Shown piece after piece: positions 1 to 6,199 of a DNA stretch of 9,413 bases. Position numbers and translations under genes: made by a program. Where the stretch lies: assembly GCA_001824325.1 (NCBI GenBank), contig MHXC01000021.1:1-9413 (forward strand). Reading direction: 5' to 3'. Origin of the DNA: Parcubacteria group bacterium RIFCSPHIGHO2_01_FULL_47_10b. GTDB lineage: Bacteria > Patescibacteriota > Minisyncoccia > 2-01-FULL-47-10. Position 1 is the stretch's first letter. Each line of letters opens with the position of its first letter. The notes beneath the pieces are model-generated. The model had not been told where the DNA came from. It was given only the letters and a program-made list of their open reading frames with translations, and did no database searches.

Positions 1-57
1 CCCAACAAGGCAAGCACGATAGGGGACGGACAGCAACGCTGTTCGAATAAACAGAGA

Positions 58-77
58 CCCCGCCTGTAAGGGCGGGG
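58..77 (-). terminator. Intrinsic-terminator-like hairpin after tRNA-Pro
   Basis: A perfect 7-bp GC-rich stem (CCCCGCC at 58-64, GGCGGGG at 71-77) closes a 6-base loop. Read on the minus strand it lies 13 bases past the tRNA 3' end and is followed by TCTCTGTTTATT, a moderately T-rich tail, so it fits a Rho-independent terminator for the tRNA transcript. On the plus strand the tail is less T-rich, so termination of an unseen gene entering from the left edge is possible but weaker. Confidence 0.65.
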
Positions 78-90
78 AGGTTCATTTAGT

Positions 91-164
91 TCGGGCCGGC
101 GAGATTTGAACTCGCGATCTCATGCACCCCATGCATGCGCCTTGAGCCTCTAGGCCACGGCCCG
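91..164 (-). tRNA. tRNA-Pro(GGG)
   Basis: A full cloverleaf of 74 bases reads on the minus strand. The acceptor stem is a perfect 7 bp (CGGGCCG with CGGCCCG). The D arm is GCC/GGC plus a T-A pair, with GG in the loop. The anticodon stem CATGC/GCATG closes the 7-base loop ATGGGGT, and the T stem GCGAG/CTCGC closes loop TTCAAAT. The anticodon GGG is at 128-130, followed by G37, the usual TrmD methylation context for this tRNA. The C1-G72 pair and A73 are bacterial proline identity features. It decodes CCC and CCU. The 3' CCA is not encoded (the next bases are ACT), so a CCA-adding enzyme is needed. It is divergent from rpmB. Confidence 0.95.
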
Positions 165-177
165 GTATGTCACACTC

Positions 178-206
178 TTTACAACAAACTATACCTATAT
201 TAGTAT
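178..206 (+). promoter_or_regulatory. Candidate rpmB promoter
   Basis: TTTACA (178-183, five of six matches to the -35 consensus) lies 17 bases before TAGTAT (201-206, four of six matches). An alternative -10, TATAGT at 204-209, is closer to consensus but would need a 20-base spacer. Transcription would begin near 213, about 70 bases before the rpmB start. The element sits inside the tRNA/rpmB divergent spacer. Confidence 0.4.
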
Positions 207-210
207 AGTT
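187..210. repeat. Inverted repeat in the divergent tRNA/rpmB spacer
   Basis: AACTATAC (187-194) and GTATAGTT (203-210) are perfect 8-bp inverted repeats separated by 8 AT-rich bases. Each arm contains TATAGT when read outward, a near-consensus -10 box, so the dyad could serve promoters in both directions, or be an operator. A weak minus-strand pair, TTGATT (220-215) and TATAGG (199-194), could drive the tRNA. Confidence 0.5.
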
Positions 211-282
211 ACATAATCAATGCAACAGTTCGTTGCTGTTTATTTATTTTCGCACCAATCGATAATCACCGTTACTACTATT

Positions 283-534
283 ATGTCACGAGTATGTGCA
301 TTATGCGGCAAGACGTCAGTGATGCAGTGGCGCTACAAGAAGTTGCGCGGCCACTTTAACCCAACGCTCAAAGAGCGCAAATTTCCCAATTTGCAAATTA
401 CCACGACCTCTGATGGTAGGCGAGTGCGTGCATGCACCAAGTGCATCCGAACTACGCTTAAAGTGCACGTTCGTCGCCCTGTTACAACAATCACAGCGAC
501 CGTTACAACCCCGACCTCACCTACAAAGTCATAA
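283..534 (+). CDS. rpmB: Large-subunit ribosomal protein bL28
   Basis: An 83-residue L28, a late-assembly protein of the 50S subunit. The N-terminus MSRVCALCGK matches the family start, and the core has the expected pattern RKFPNLQITT...GRRVRACTKC. Four cysteines (C5, C8, C51, C54) form two CxxC pairs, so this is the zinc-binding form of L28. I chose the ATG at 283. The frame is open from an ATG at 220, but the 21 extra residues are not L28-like and MSRVC is the conserved start. No Shine-Dalgarno sequence is visible upstream. The tail after about residue 60 (RTTLKVHVRRP, then a Thr/Pro/Ser-rich stretch) is low complexity. The M50 protease gene follows after 22 bases and may be cotranscribed. 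Confidence 0.93.
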   Translation: MSRVCALCGKTSVMQWRYKKLRGHFNPTLKERKFPNLQITTTSDGRRVRACTKCIRTTLKVHVRRPVTTITATVTTPTSPTKS

Positions 535-556
535 CGTCTAACATACGCCCTCGCGC

Positions 557-1159
557 ATGGACTCTGCTTCGCTCATTAGTGGTCTCTTCACCTATATAGT
601 GATTATTTTTTCTGCTGTGGTACACGAATACGCGCATGCGTGGACTGCGAACTATCTTGGTGATCCGACAGCACGCCTCGAGGGCCGGTTGACTCTGAAT
701 CCTTTACGGCACCTCGATCCACTTGGCACTGTTTTGATACCACTTGTATTAGTGCTTACGTCGAATATCTTTATCGGTTGGGCTAAGCCAGTTCCCTTTA
801 ACCCGTACAATCTTCGCGACCAAAAAAACGGCATACTTAAAGTAGCAATCGCTGGGCCTCTGTCTAATTTTGCCATTGCTATTGTGTTAGGTCTTGGGCT
901 TCGTTTTGGACTGCTTACCACTAATGCAGAATTTTCAGTACTCATCGCCTATGTTGTGCAAATAAATTTGTACTTGGCACTTTTCAATCTGATCCCAGCT
1001 CCGCCACTTGACGGCTCAAAAGTGTTCTATCAATTTTTTCCTCGAGCAATTGAATCTATTGGACGATCGGGGCTAGGGATTTTTCTTGCACTTGCTATTG
1101 CGTTCTTTGTTCTTGCTCCCATTGCCCAGGCGTTATTTACACTTATTGTTGGGGCCTGA
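557..1159 (+). CDS. Site-2-type (M50) membrane metalloprotease
   Basis: A 200-residue, strongly hydrophobic protein with the signature of M50 zinc proteases. HEYAH (H23-H27) is the HExxH zinc site and lies in the first membrane segment (about 10-30). NLIPAPPLDGSKV (144-156) is the C-terminal NPxPPLDG motif, with D152 the likely third zinc ligand. GWAKPVPFNPYNL (74-86) is the conserved loop of the short YwhC/Rip-like subfamily. Further membrane segments are about 56-76, 93-120, 128-147 and 172-198. There is no PDZ domain, which fits this compact subfamily. Members cut substrates within the membrane; this one's substrate cannot be inferred. It follows rpmB by 22 bases, and the start ATG sits directly before the first hydrophobic segment with no Shine-Dalgarno sequence. 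The str promoter lies just downstream. Confidence 0.9.
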   Translation: MDSASLISGLFTYIVIIFSAVVHEYAHAWTANYLGDPTARLEGRLTLNPLRHLDPLGTVLIPLVLVLTSNIFIGWAKPVPFNPYNLRDQKNGILKVAIAGPLSNFAIAIVLGLGLRFGLLTTNAEFSVLIAYVVQINLYLALFNLIPAPPLDGSKVFYQFFPRAIESIGRSGLGIFLALAIAFFVLAPIAQALFTLIVGA

Positions 1160-1188
1160 TGAATTGCAATCGCAAAAGCACGGCTTTC

Positions 1189-1217
1189 TTGACACACTCC
1201 CAATCATGCGTTACATT
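1189..1217 (+). promoter_or_regulatory. str operon promoter (rpsL-rpsG-fusA)
   Basis: A perfect -35 box TTGACA (1189-1194) is followed after exactly 17 bases by TACATT (1212-1217), matching four of six -10 bases. Transcription would start near 1224, leaving a leader of roughly 85 bases before rpsL. It lies just after the M50 protease gene, the expected place for a new transcription unit. Confidence 0.75.
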
Positions 1218-1231
1218 GTAAGATATTGGGA
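1198..1231. repeat. 7-bp inverted repeat bracketing the str -10 box
   Basis: TCCCAAT (1198-1204) and ATTGGGA (1225-1231) are perfect inverted repeats 20 bases apart. They flank the -10 box and the likely start site, a position where an operator would act. A repeat this short can arise by chance in such a window, so the role is speculative. Confidence 0.3.
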
Positions 1232-1258
1232 TCGACGCGGGTGATCTCGATTGTTTTT
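1228..1258 (+). promoter_or_regulatory. Weak hairpin plus T-run in the rpsL leader
   Basis: GGGATC (1228-1233) can pair with GATCTC (1243-1248, one G-U), or alternatively ATCGA (1231-1235) with TCGAT (1247-1251). T5 follows at 1254-1258. This is terminator-like but the stems are short. It could be an attenuator early in the str transcript. Confidence 0.25.
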
Positions 1259-1307
1259 ATTAGCAAATCAGACAATATACCAACCCACGTAACTACCAAG
1301 TCCATCT

Positions 1308-1724
1308 ATGCCTACCATAAATCAATTAGTACGCCACCCTCGAAAAAAAGTTGTGCGCAAGTCGAAAGCAATCGCGCTGCAGCGTGGTTTTAATACATTA
1401 AAGAACCGACCGACCTATTACCCATCGCCGTTTAAGCGTGGCGTGTGTATAAAGGTTGCTACGATGACTCCGAAGAAGCCAAACTCGGCTTTGCGAAAAA
1501 TTGCCCGCGTACGTTTGAGCAACGGCATGGAAGTGACCGCATATATCCCGGGCGAAGGTCACAATTTACAAGAGCACTCCGTAGTCGTCATCCGCGGCGG
1601 CCGCGTGAAAGACTTGCCAGGTGTACGCTATCATATCGTTCGCGGCGTGCTTGATACTGCAGGGGTTGACGACCGCAAGCAAGGACGATCGAAATACGGC
1701 GTTAAAACGCCAAAAGACAAATAA
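1308..1724 (+). CDS. rpsL: Small-subunit ribosomal protein uS12
   Basis: A 138-residue S12, the decoding-centre protein of the 30S subunit that monitors codon-anticodon pairing. MPTINQLVR is the family start. The decoding loops are intact: [11 protein letters not shown] (54-64; K56 and K57 match the streptomycin-linked K42/K43 region of E. coli) and [13 protein letters not shown] (97-109; K101 matches K87). D102 is the residue methylthiolated by RimO in bacteria that have that enzyme. The protein is about 14 residues longer than E. coli S12 (124) because of an insertion between ALQ and KRGVC, roughly residues 26-42. I recall a similar insertion in CPR S12 proteins. It is the first gene after the str promoter. 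No Shine-Dalgarno sequence precedes it, and rpsG follows 18 bases later in the same frame. Confidence 0.97.
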   Translation: MPTINQLVRHPRKKVVRKSKAIALQRGFNTLKNRPTYYPSPFKRGVCIKVATMTPKKPNSALRKIARVRLSNGMEVTAYIPGEGHNLQEHSVVVIRGGRVKDLPGVRYHIVRGVLDTAGVDDRKQGRSKYGVKTPKDK

Positions 1725-1742
1725 CACTACTAGCACCATTCT

Positions 1743-2216
1743 ATGCCACGAGGAAACCACAAGGTACGAAAACAAGTCATTCAACCGGATCCACGGTTTA
1801 ATAGTATTGTCTTAGAAAAATTTATTAACCACGCGATGTATTGTGGCGAAAAGACCGTTGCACGGTTGGTAGTCTATAAAGCGCTGGATATTGCCGAGCA
1901 AAAAACAGGCAAACAGCCAATGCAACTTTTTTCACAAGCGTTAAAGAATGTTTCACCCGCAATCGAGGTCAAAACGAAACGAGTCGGTGGGGCCAACTAT
2001 CAGGTGCCGGTGCAAGTAGTCGGCGAGCGAAAGAGATTCTTGGCAATGAAGTGGATGATTCAAGCAGCGCGAACGAAGAAAGGTAAGCCAATGGCAGACC
2101 GGCTGGCCGAAGAAATCATTGCGGCAAGCAACAACGAAGGCGAAGCGATTAAGATTAAAGAGACGACGGTCAAACAAGCCGAGGCAAATCGCGCATTTGC
2201 CTACTTGGCATGGTAG
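1743..2216 (+). CDS. rpsG: Small-subunit ribosomal protein uS7
   Basis: A 157-residue S7, the primary 16S rRNA binder that nucleates the 30S head and contacts the E-site tRNA. Recognisable blocks are [19 protein letters not shown] at the N-terminus, [23 protein letters not shown] (24-47) for the first helices, the [11 protein letters not shown] beta-hairpin near 83-93, and [12 protein letters not shown] at the C-terminus, close to the AEANKAFAHYRW of other bacteria. Length matches short bacterial S7 proteins. In E. coli S7 represses its own operon; nothing seen here shows that directly. The stop codon is TAG, unlike the TAA or TGA of its neighbours. fusA follows 13 bases later, and a 7-codon ORF overlaps both the end of rpsG and the start of fusA. 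Confidence 0.97.
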   Translation: MPRGNHKVRKQVIQPDPRFNSIVLEKFINHAMYCGEKTVARLVVYKALDIAEQKTGKQPMQLFSQALKNVSPAIEVKTKRVGGANYQVPVQVVGERKRFLAMKWMIQAARTKKGKPMADRLAEEIIAASNNEGEAIKIKETTVKQAEANRAFAYLAW

Positions 2217-2233
2217 TAGCTGTACTTTTATGA
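2210..2233 (+). CDS. Bridging micro-ORF rpsG/fusA (MVVAVLL)
   Basis: A 7-codon ORF, ATG at 2210-2212 to TGA at 2231-2233. Its start lies within the last codons of rpsG in a different frame, and its stop overlaps the fusA start as ATGA (2230-2233). It could carry ribosomes across the 13-base gap by termination and reinitiation. The peptide itself looks functionless and no Shine-Dalgarno sequence is seen. The call rests on the same arrangement recurring before rpsJ, rplC, rplB and rpsS. Confidence 0.3.
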   Translation: MVVAVLL

Positions 2234-4335
2234 CAACGCCGAAGAATAAAATTCGAAACATAGGCATTATTGCCCACATCGACGCTGGCAAAACAACATT
2301 TACCGAGCGCGTTTTATTTTATACCGGCATTTCGCATAAAATCGGCGAGGTGCACGAAGGCCAGGCAATTATGGACTGGATGGAGCAAGAGCAGGAGCGT
2401 GGCATTACGATTACTGCAGCGGCAACAACGGCATTTTGGTATAAAACACAGGCGGGACGGACGGACGAAAATAGGCATCAAATCAATATCATTGACACTC
2501 CGGGGCACGTCGATTTCACCGTTGAGGTTGAGCGATCGTTGCGGGTTCTTGATGGAGCGGTGGTGCTTTTTGATGGCGTGGCAGGTGTTGAAGCGCAATC
2601 TGAAACAGTGTGGCGCCAGGCAGATAAGTATAAAGTGCCGCGGATCTGCTTTATCAACAAGCTGGATCGGATGGGTGCGAGCTTTGATTTTTCATTTAAC
2701 TCAATTCTCGAGCGCTTAAGCAAGAAAGCGGTGCCGTTTCAACTTCCCATTGGCGAAGAAAGTCATTTTTCAAAAATTATCGACTTATTGCAGATGAAAG
2801 CGGTTTCATTTAGCGGGGAACACGGGGAGAAAGTCACGTACGAAGAGGTCCCTGCCGATATGCAAGCAGCCGCTGCGAAAGCTCGCGAATACCTGATCGA
2901 AAAAATTGTCGAGCACGACGACGAATTGATGCATGCCTATCTCGAGGGCAACATTCCCGAACTCGACAAGCTTCGCGCAACAGCACGCAAAGCAATTATT
3001 GCGAATGAATTGGTGCCGGTCTACTGCGGGTCAGCCTTAAAAAACATGGGTGTACAATTAGTATTGGACGCAGTTGTCGACTTCTTGCCATCACCACTCG
3101 ACATGCCACCGGTACATGGCACTGATAAAGACGGCAAAGATGTATTCCGAAAGCCAGATGATGCCGAGCCATTGGCAGCCCTTGCATTCAAAATTCAATT
3201 CGATCCGTTTGTCGGTCACCTTACCTACTTCCGCATGTATTCGGGTGTGATGCAGGCGGGCTCATATGTTCTCAATGCTTCCAGCGACGAAAAAGAGCGC
3301 GTCGGACGTATATTGCGTATGCATGCGAATAACCGCGCAGAAGAAGCTGAAATTCGTGCAGGTGACATCGGCGCAATCGTTGGATTGAAAAAAACAACAA
3401 CCGGCGACACGCTCACTGATGAAAAAAATCTCATTATTTTGGAGAAGATTGATTTCCCAGACCCAGTCATTTCCGTCAAGATCGAGCCGAAAACTAAGGC
3501 AGACCAAGAAAAGCTCGCGCTCGGTTTGCGACGCCTTGCAGAAGAAGACCCAACGTTCTCTATTCGCATCGACCAAGAAACGAGCGATACGGTGATCTCG
3601 GGCATGGGTGAGCTGCACTTGGAAATTTTAGTTGATCGGTTGCGCCGAGAATTTAAAGTTGAAGCTAATGTCGGGCAGCCACGCGTTGCCTATAAAGAAA
3701 CGGTGACAAAGAAGGCAGAAGCTCGTGGTCAATATATCAAGCAGACAGGCGGTCGCGGTCAGTACGGAGACGTGGAGTTATATATCGAACCGCAAGCGCG
3801 CGGCAAGGGTTTTGAATTTGTCAATGATATCCGTGGCGGCACCATCCCTGAAGAATATATCCCTGCATGTAAAAAAGGCATCGAGGAAGCTTTGGGCAAG
3901 GGCGTTATCGCAGGCTACCCGGTAGTCGACGTCAAAGTCACGATATTCGACGGATCATACCACGACGTTGACTCCTCCGAAGCAGCATTTAAGATCGCCG
4001 CATCAATGGCATTTCAGGAGGCAGCTCGCCAGGCAAAGCCGATCTTACTCGAGCCAATTATGAAAGTTGAAGTTATGACCCCGGAGAATTATCTCGGTGA
4101 TATTACGGGCGACTTGAGCGCTCGACGAGCAAAGATTCGAGAAATTACCGACCGTCATAATATTAAGGTTGTTCATGCTGATGTGCCACTTGCACAGATG
4201 TTCGGATATACCACACAGCTTCGCTCGCTCACGCAAGGACGGGGATCGTCAGTCATGGAATTCGGGCATTACGAACCAGTGCCTCAGAACATAGTTGAAA
4301 AGATGAAAGGTGATACTGAAAAAGCAAAGAAGTAA
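2230..4335 (+). CDS. fusA: Translation elongation factor G
   Basis: A 701-residue EF-G, the GTPase that drives tRNA-mRNA translocation and, with RRF, ribosome recycling. GTPase motifs are all present: AHIDAGKTT (15-23, P-loop), RGITI (57-61, switch I Thr), DTPGH (89-93, with catalytic H93), NKLD (143-146) and GSAL (267-270). Domain II runs from about 300 to 400, domain III includes [10 protein letters not shown] (457-466), domain IV includes [10 protein letters not shown] (507-516) and the tip loop [10 protein letters not shown] (575-584), and domain V includes [15 protein letters not shown] (658-672). Length is normal. I chose the ATG at 2230. The frame is open 37 codons further upstream into rpsG, but that extension is basic and unlike EF-G. 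The gene ends just before the tuf promoter. Confidence 0.98.
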   Translation: MTTPKNKIRNIGIIAHIDAGKTTFTERVLFYTGISHKIGEVHEGQAIMDWMEQEQERGITITAAATTAFWYKTQAGRTDENRHQINIIDTPGHVDFTVEVERSLRVLDGAVVLFDGVAGVEAQSETVWRQADKYKVPRICFINKLDRMGASFDFSFNSILERLSKKAVPFQLPIGEESHFSKIIDLLQMKAVSFSGEHGEKVTYEEVPADMQAAAAKAREYLIEKIVEHDDELMHAYLEGNIPELDKLRATARKAIIANELVPVYCGSALKNMGVQLVLDAVVDFLPSPLDMPPVHGTDKDGKDVFRKPDDAEPLAALAFKIQFDPFVGHLTYFRMYSGVMQAGSYVLNASSDEKERVGRILRMHANNRAEEAEIRAGDIGAIVGLKKTTTGDTLTDEKNLIILEKIDFPDPVISVKIEPKTKADQEKLALGLRRLAEEDPTFSIRIDQETSDTVISGMGELHLEILVDRLRREFKVEANVGQPRVAYKETVTKKAEARGQYIKQTGGRGQYGDVELYIEPQARGKGFEFVNDIRGGTIPEEYIPACKKGIEEALGKGVIAGYPVVDVKVTIFDGSYHDVDSSEAAFKIAASMAFQEAARQAKPILLEPIMKVEVMTPENYLGDITGDLSARRAKIREITDRHNIKVVHADVPLAQMFGYTTQLRSLTQGRGSSVMEFGHYEPVPQNIVEKMKGDTEKAKK

Positions 4336-4338
4336 GTA

Positions 4339-4366
4339 TTGACAGCTCGTTATATCCTGATACAAT
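4339..4366 (+). promoter_or_regulatory. tuf promoter with extended -10
   Basis: A perfect -35 box TTGACA (4339-4344), a 16-base spacer, then TACAAT (4361-4366, five of six matches) preceded by TG at 4358-4359, the extended -10 motif. This is the best promoter match noticed in the window and begins three bases after the fusA stop. It would boost tuf and the S10 genes independently of the str promoter. Transcription would start near 4373, giving a leader of about 92 bases. Confidence 0.8.
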
Positions 4367-4390
4367 GACACTAACTCACTTATAATCAAG

Positions 4391-4443
4391 TGCGATATCC
4401 GGAGGGCTTGTTCCCTGTATGGTTCATCGTATCATAATTTTTT
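4391..4443 (+). promoter_or_regulatory. Structured tuf leader, terminator-like hairpin with T6
   Basis: TGCGAT (4391-4396) can pair with ATCGTA (4426-4431, one G-U). Within it, CC/GG (4399-4400 with 4421-4422) and AGGG/CCCT (4403-4406 with 4413-4416) can form an inner stem around loop CTTGTT. T6 follows at 4438-4443. The stem is interrupted, so it is a weak terminator at best, but placement between a strong promoter and tuf suggests attenuation or an mRNA-stabilising 5' structure. Confidence 0.4.
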
Positions 4444-4445
4444 AG
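4419..4445 (+). CDS. Candidate tuf leader peptide (MVHRIIIF)
   Basis: An 8-codon ORF from ATG 4419 to TAG 4443-4445. Its last codons read through the 3' arm of the leader hairpin and its T-run, so translating it would disturb that structure. GGAGG (4401-4405) lies 13 bases upstream; this is the only Shine-Dalgarno-like run I saw near a start in this cluster, though the spacing is long. The ORF ends 19 bases before the tuf ATG and does not overlap it. An ORF this short can be accidental. Confidence 0.25.
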   Translation: MVHRIIIF

Positions 4446-4464
4446 TAATCATTAATTAAGCATC

Positions 4465-5658
4465 ATGGCAGAGAAGTTTGAGCGAACAAAACCACACGTA
4501 AATATCGGTACCATTGGTCACGTTGACCATGGCAAGACAACGACAACGGCGGCAATTTTGCATGTGTTGAATTTGAAGGGCAATAAAGTGCGACTCGAGA
4601 ATGTCGACCAGATCGACTCTGCGCCAGAGGAAAAGGCGCGCGGTATTACTATTGCGTTGCATCACTCTGAATACGAAACAAACAAACGCCACTATGCACA
4701 CATCGATGCACCGGGCCATGCTGACTATATTAAGAACATGATTACGGGAGCCGCTCAAATGGACGGCGCTATTTTAGTTATCTCTGCAGCAGACGGTCCA
4801 ATGCCCCAAACCAAGGAGCATATTTTGTTAGCACGCCAAGTCGGCGTTCCTGCATTAGTAGTGTACCTCAATAAAATTGATCAGGTTGAAGATCCAGATT
4901 TAATTGGACTTGTCGAAGATGAAGTGCGAGAATTGCTTGACAAATATAAGTATGACGGCAAGACAACGCCAATCATTAAGGGGTCTTCATTGAAAGCGCT
5001 TGAGGCAAAGAGCATTGATGATGAGTATGCAAAAGCGATTTTGCAACTCATGGATGCTGTCGATACACATGTGCCTGATCCGGTTCGCGAAACAGACAAG
5101 CCATTCTTGATGCCAATCGAGGACATCTTCAGCATTGAAGGTCGCGGCACTGTCGTTACCGGTCGTATTGAACGCGGAAAATTAAAACTTAACGATGAAG
5201 TTGAGATCGTTGGTTTGCGGGCAACAACAAAGACTACTGTTACCGGTATTGAAATGTTCAACAAGCAGCTTGATGAAGGTCAGGCAGGCGACAACGCGGG
5301 CATCTTGCTGCGCGGCACCAAAAAGGAAGATGTTGAGCGCGGTCAAGTATTGGCAAAGCCAGGGTCAATCACTCCGCATACGGAATTCGATTCAGAGGTA
5401 TATATTCTATCAAAGGATGAGGGGGGGCGACATACGCCATTCTTCAACGGATACAAGCCACAATTTTATCTCCGAACAACCGACGTTACTGGCGAGGTTA
5501 CACTCCCAGAAGGGACAGAGATGGTGATGCCTGGTGATACGGTAAAATTTAAGGTGAAATTACTTGGACCGATTGCAATGGAGGAGCAGCAACGATTTGC
5601 AATTCGAGAAGGCGGTCGTACGGTCGGAGCAGGTGTTATCACGAAGATTATCGCGTAA
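4465..5658 (+). CDS. tuf: Translation elongation factor Tu
   Basis: A 397-residue EF-Tu, which brings aminoacyl-tRNA to the ribosomal A site as a GTP complex. Motifs: GHVDHGKT (18-25, P-loop), EKARGITI (56-63, switch I), DAPGH (81-85, switch II, with catalytic H85), NKID (136-139) and GSSLKAL (173-179). Domains II and III follow from about 210, with [11 protein letters not shown] (224-234) and [24 protein letters not shown] in the C-terminal part. Length is normal. Several usually conserved positions differ: [12 protein letters not shown] replaces GITINTSHVEYD, DAPGH replaces DCPGH (E. coli C81), and NKID replaces NKCD (E. coli C137). Nucleotide-binding residues are intact, so I expect an active protein. 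A run of seven G sits at 5421-5427. It has its own promoter and continues into rpsJ. Confidence 0.98.
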   Translation: MAEKFERTKPHVNIGTIGHVDHGKTTTTAAILHVLNLKGNKVRLENVDQIDSAPEEKARGITIALHHSEYETNKRHYAHIDAPGHADYIKNMITGAAQMDGAILVISAADGPMPQTKEHILLARQVGVPALVVYLNKIDQVEDPDLIGLVEDEVRELLDKYKYDGKTTPIIKGSSLKALEAKSIDDEYAKAILQLMDAVDTHVPDPVRETDKPFLMPIEDIFSIEGRGTVVTGRIERGKLKLNDEVEIVGLRATTKTTVTGIEMFNKQLDEGQAGDNAGILLRGTKKEDVERGQVLAKPGSITPHTEFDSEVYILSKDEGGRHTPFFNGYKPQFYLRTTDVTGEVTLPEGTEMVMPGDTVKFKVKLLGPIAMEEQQRFAIREGGRTVGAGVITKIIA

Positions 5659-5665
5659 CGATGAT

Positions 5666-5710
5666 ATGAGCACGAAACAGCTCGGACTAACCTCCGGGCT
5701 GCTGTTATGA
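5666..5710 (+). CDS. Bridging micro-ORF tuf/rpsJ ([14 protein letters not shown])
   Basis: A 14-codon ORF starting 7 bases after the tuf stop. Its TGA (5708-5710) overlaps the rpsJ start as ATGA. It spans the hairpin at 5679-5700, so a ribosome translating it would open that hairpin just before reaching the rpsJ start. Even its own start is linked upstream: a minimal ORF ATG-ATA-TGA at 5661-5669 ends in an ATGA overlap with this ORF's ATG (5666-5669), two bases after the tuf stop. This makes a possible two-step relay. Confidence 0.4.
   Translation: MSTKQLGLTSGLLL
5679..5700 (+). promoter_or_regulatory. Hairpin just upstream of rpsJ start
   Basis: AGCTCGG (5679-5685) pairs with CCGGGCT (5694-5700), 7 bp with one G-U, around loop ACTAACCT. 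The outer AACAGC (5676-5681) and GCTGTT (5701-5706) offer an alternative 6-bp closing stem. No T-run follows, so it is not a terminator. It ends 6 bases before the rpsJ ATG, where it could limit start access or bind a regulatory ribosomal protein. Confidence 0.5.
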
Positions 5711-6105
5711 ACGAGCACATGCCAACACAAACAAAAAAACAAGCGCAAGGGCAAATAAAGCCAAAGAAAGAAGTGGCGCCAGTCGCTAAAGAGCGCGAAG
5801 ATGTTCGACGAATTCGGATACGTATTAAGGCATACGACCATAAGATTATTGACGAAGCAGCAAAAAAGATTGTTGACGCTGCATACCGACATGGTGCCTC
5901 AGTATCTGGTCCCATTCCATTGCCAACATCAATCCGCAAGTATACGGTTCACCGATCGTCATTTGTGCACGAAGATTCGCGCGAGCAGTTCGAGATGAGG
6001 ACGCACAAGCGGCTCATCGATATCTTTGATCCCAATCCAAAGCTTATTGACGCCCTCATGGGTCTCAACATGCCATCTGGAGTGGATATCGAGGTAAAGA
6101 GTTAA
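5707..6105 (+). CDS. rpsJ: Small-subunit ribosomal protein uS10 (NusE)
   Basis: A 132-residue S10, a 30S head protein that also acts as NusE in transcription antitermination with NusB. The core starts near residue 35 ([12 protein letters not shown]) and runs through [19 protein letters not shown] (67-74), [25 protein letters not shown] (78-102) and [26 protein letters not shown], all typical of the family. E. coli S10 has 103 residues; the extra length is a Lys/Gln-rich N-terminal tail of about 33 residues. The ATG at 5707 is preferred because it forms the ATGA overlap with the micro-ORF upstream; ATG 5719 (Met5) is a reasonable alternative. No Shine-Dalgarno sequence. It is the first S10-cluster gene and has no promoter of its own that I can see. 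Confidence 0.95.
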   Translation: MNEHMPTQTKKQAQGQIKPKKEVAPVAKEREDVRRIRIRIKAYDHKIIDEAAKKIVDAAYRHGASVSGPIPLPTSIRKYTVHRSSFVHEDSREQFEMRTHKRLIDIFDPNPKLIDALMGLNMPSGVDIEVKS

Positions 6106-6133
6106 GCGTTTTAAAGCGTGTTCGAGTGTGGGT

Positions 6134-6199
6134 ATGAGAGTGAGCGTCACAGGTCCTCCGGGCCCGCAACGACCCGGTTTTTCATTAGTAATAATATGA
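6134..6199 (+). CDS. Bridging micro-ORF rpsJ/rplC with PPG motif
   Basis: A 21-codon ORF starting 28 bases after the rpsJ stop. It begins MRVSVTG and ends FSLVII. Its TGA (6197-6199) overlaps the rplC start as ATGA. The middle reads GPPGPQRPG: PPG is a known EF-P-dependent stalling motif, and its codons (6155-6163) cover one arm of the downstream terminator-like hairpin. A ribosome paused there would block that hairpin. Its peptide matches no family I know. Confidence 0.4.
   Translation: MRVSVTGPPGPQRPGFSLVII
6152..6182 (+). promoter_or_regulatory. Attenuator-like alternative hairpins before rplC
   Basis: Two mutually exclusive stems are visible. One pairs GGTCC (6152-6156) with GGGCC (6160-6164) around a 3-base loop. 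The other pairs CCGGG (6158-6162) with CCCGG (6173-6177) around a 10-base loop and is followed directly by T5 (6178-6182), the form of an intrinsic terminator. They share bases 6160-6162, so forming one prevents the other. This suggests control of readthrough from rpsJ into rplC. Confidence 0.45.

Noticed and set aside
3..50. Open frame entering from the left edge and ending TAA at 48-50, just before the hairpin at 58-77
   Set aside because: Only 15 codons are visible (ending TATLFE) and nothing in them is recognisable, so a gene end cannot be told from chance.
220..282. Upstream extension of rpmB from ATG 220
   Set aside because: The extra 21 residues are hydrophobic and unlike L28; the conserved MSRVC start at 283 is better.
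652..945. Antisense ORF of 97 codons opposite the M50 protease
   Set aside because: No recognisable domain or start context; a by-product of coding composition on the other strand, as are the other antisense ORFs opposite the ribosomal genes.
1621..1815. 64-codon ORF spanning the rpsL/rpsG junction in another frame
   Set aside because: It lies inside two strongly conserved genes, its stop is 70 bases inside rpsG, and the peptide resembles no family; not a bridge like the micro-ORFs.
2119..2229. 37-codon N-terminal extension of fusA into rpsG
   Set aside because: The extension is a shadow of rpsG in another frame with an arginine/lysine-rich composition; EF-G normally starts a few residues before the [13 protein letters not shown] segment.
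4339..4385. TTG-started frame ending in an ATGA overlap on a 6-codon ORF (MTLTHL) just after fusA
   Set aside because: It coincides exactly with the -35 and -10 boxes of the tuf promoter, which explain the sequence, and the TTG start is weak.
5401..5440. Run of seven G in tuf as a possible frameshift or sequencing error
   Set aside because: The frame reads [11 protein letters not shown] across it, exactly the conserved EF-Tu sequence, so the count is right.
6118..6195. GTG-initiated 26-residue extension of L3
   Set aside because: L3 starts at MKFLLGTKIGMT; the leader frame is open by chance and carries the attenuator-like structure.
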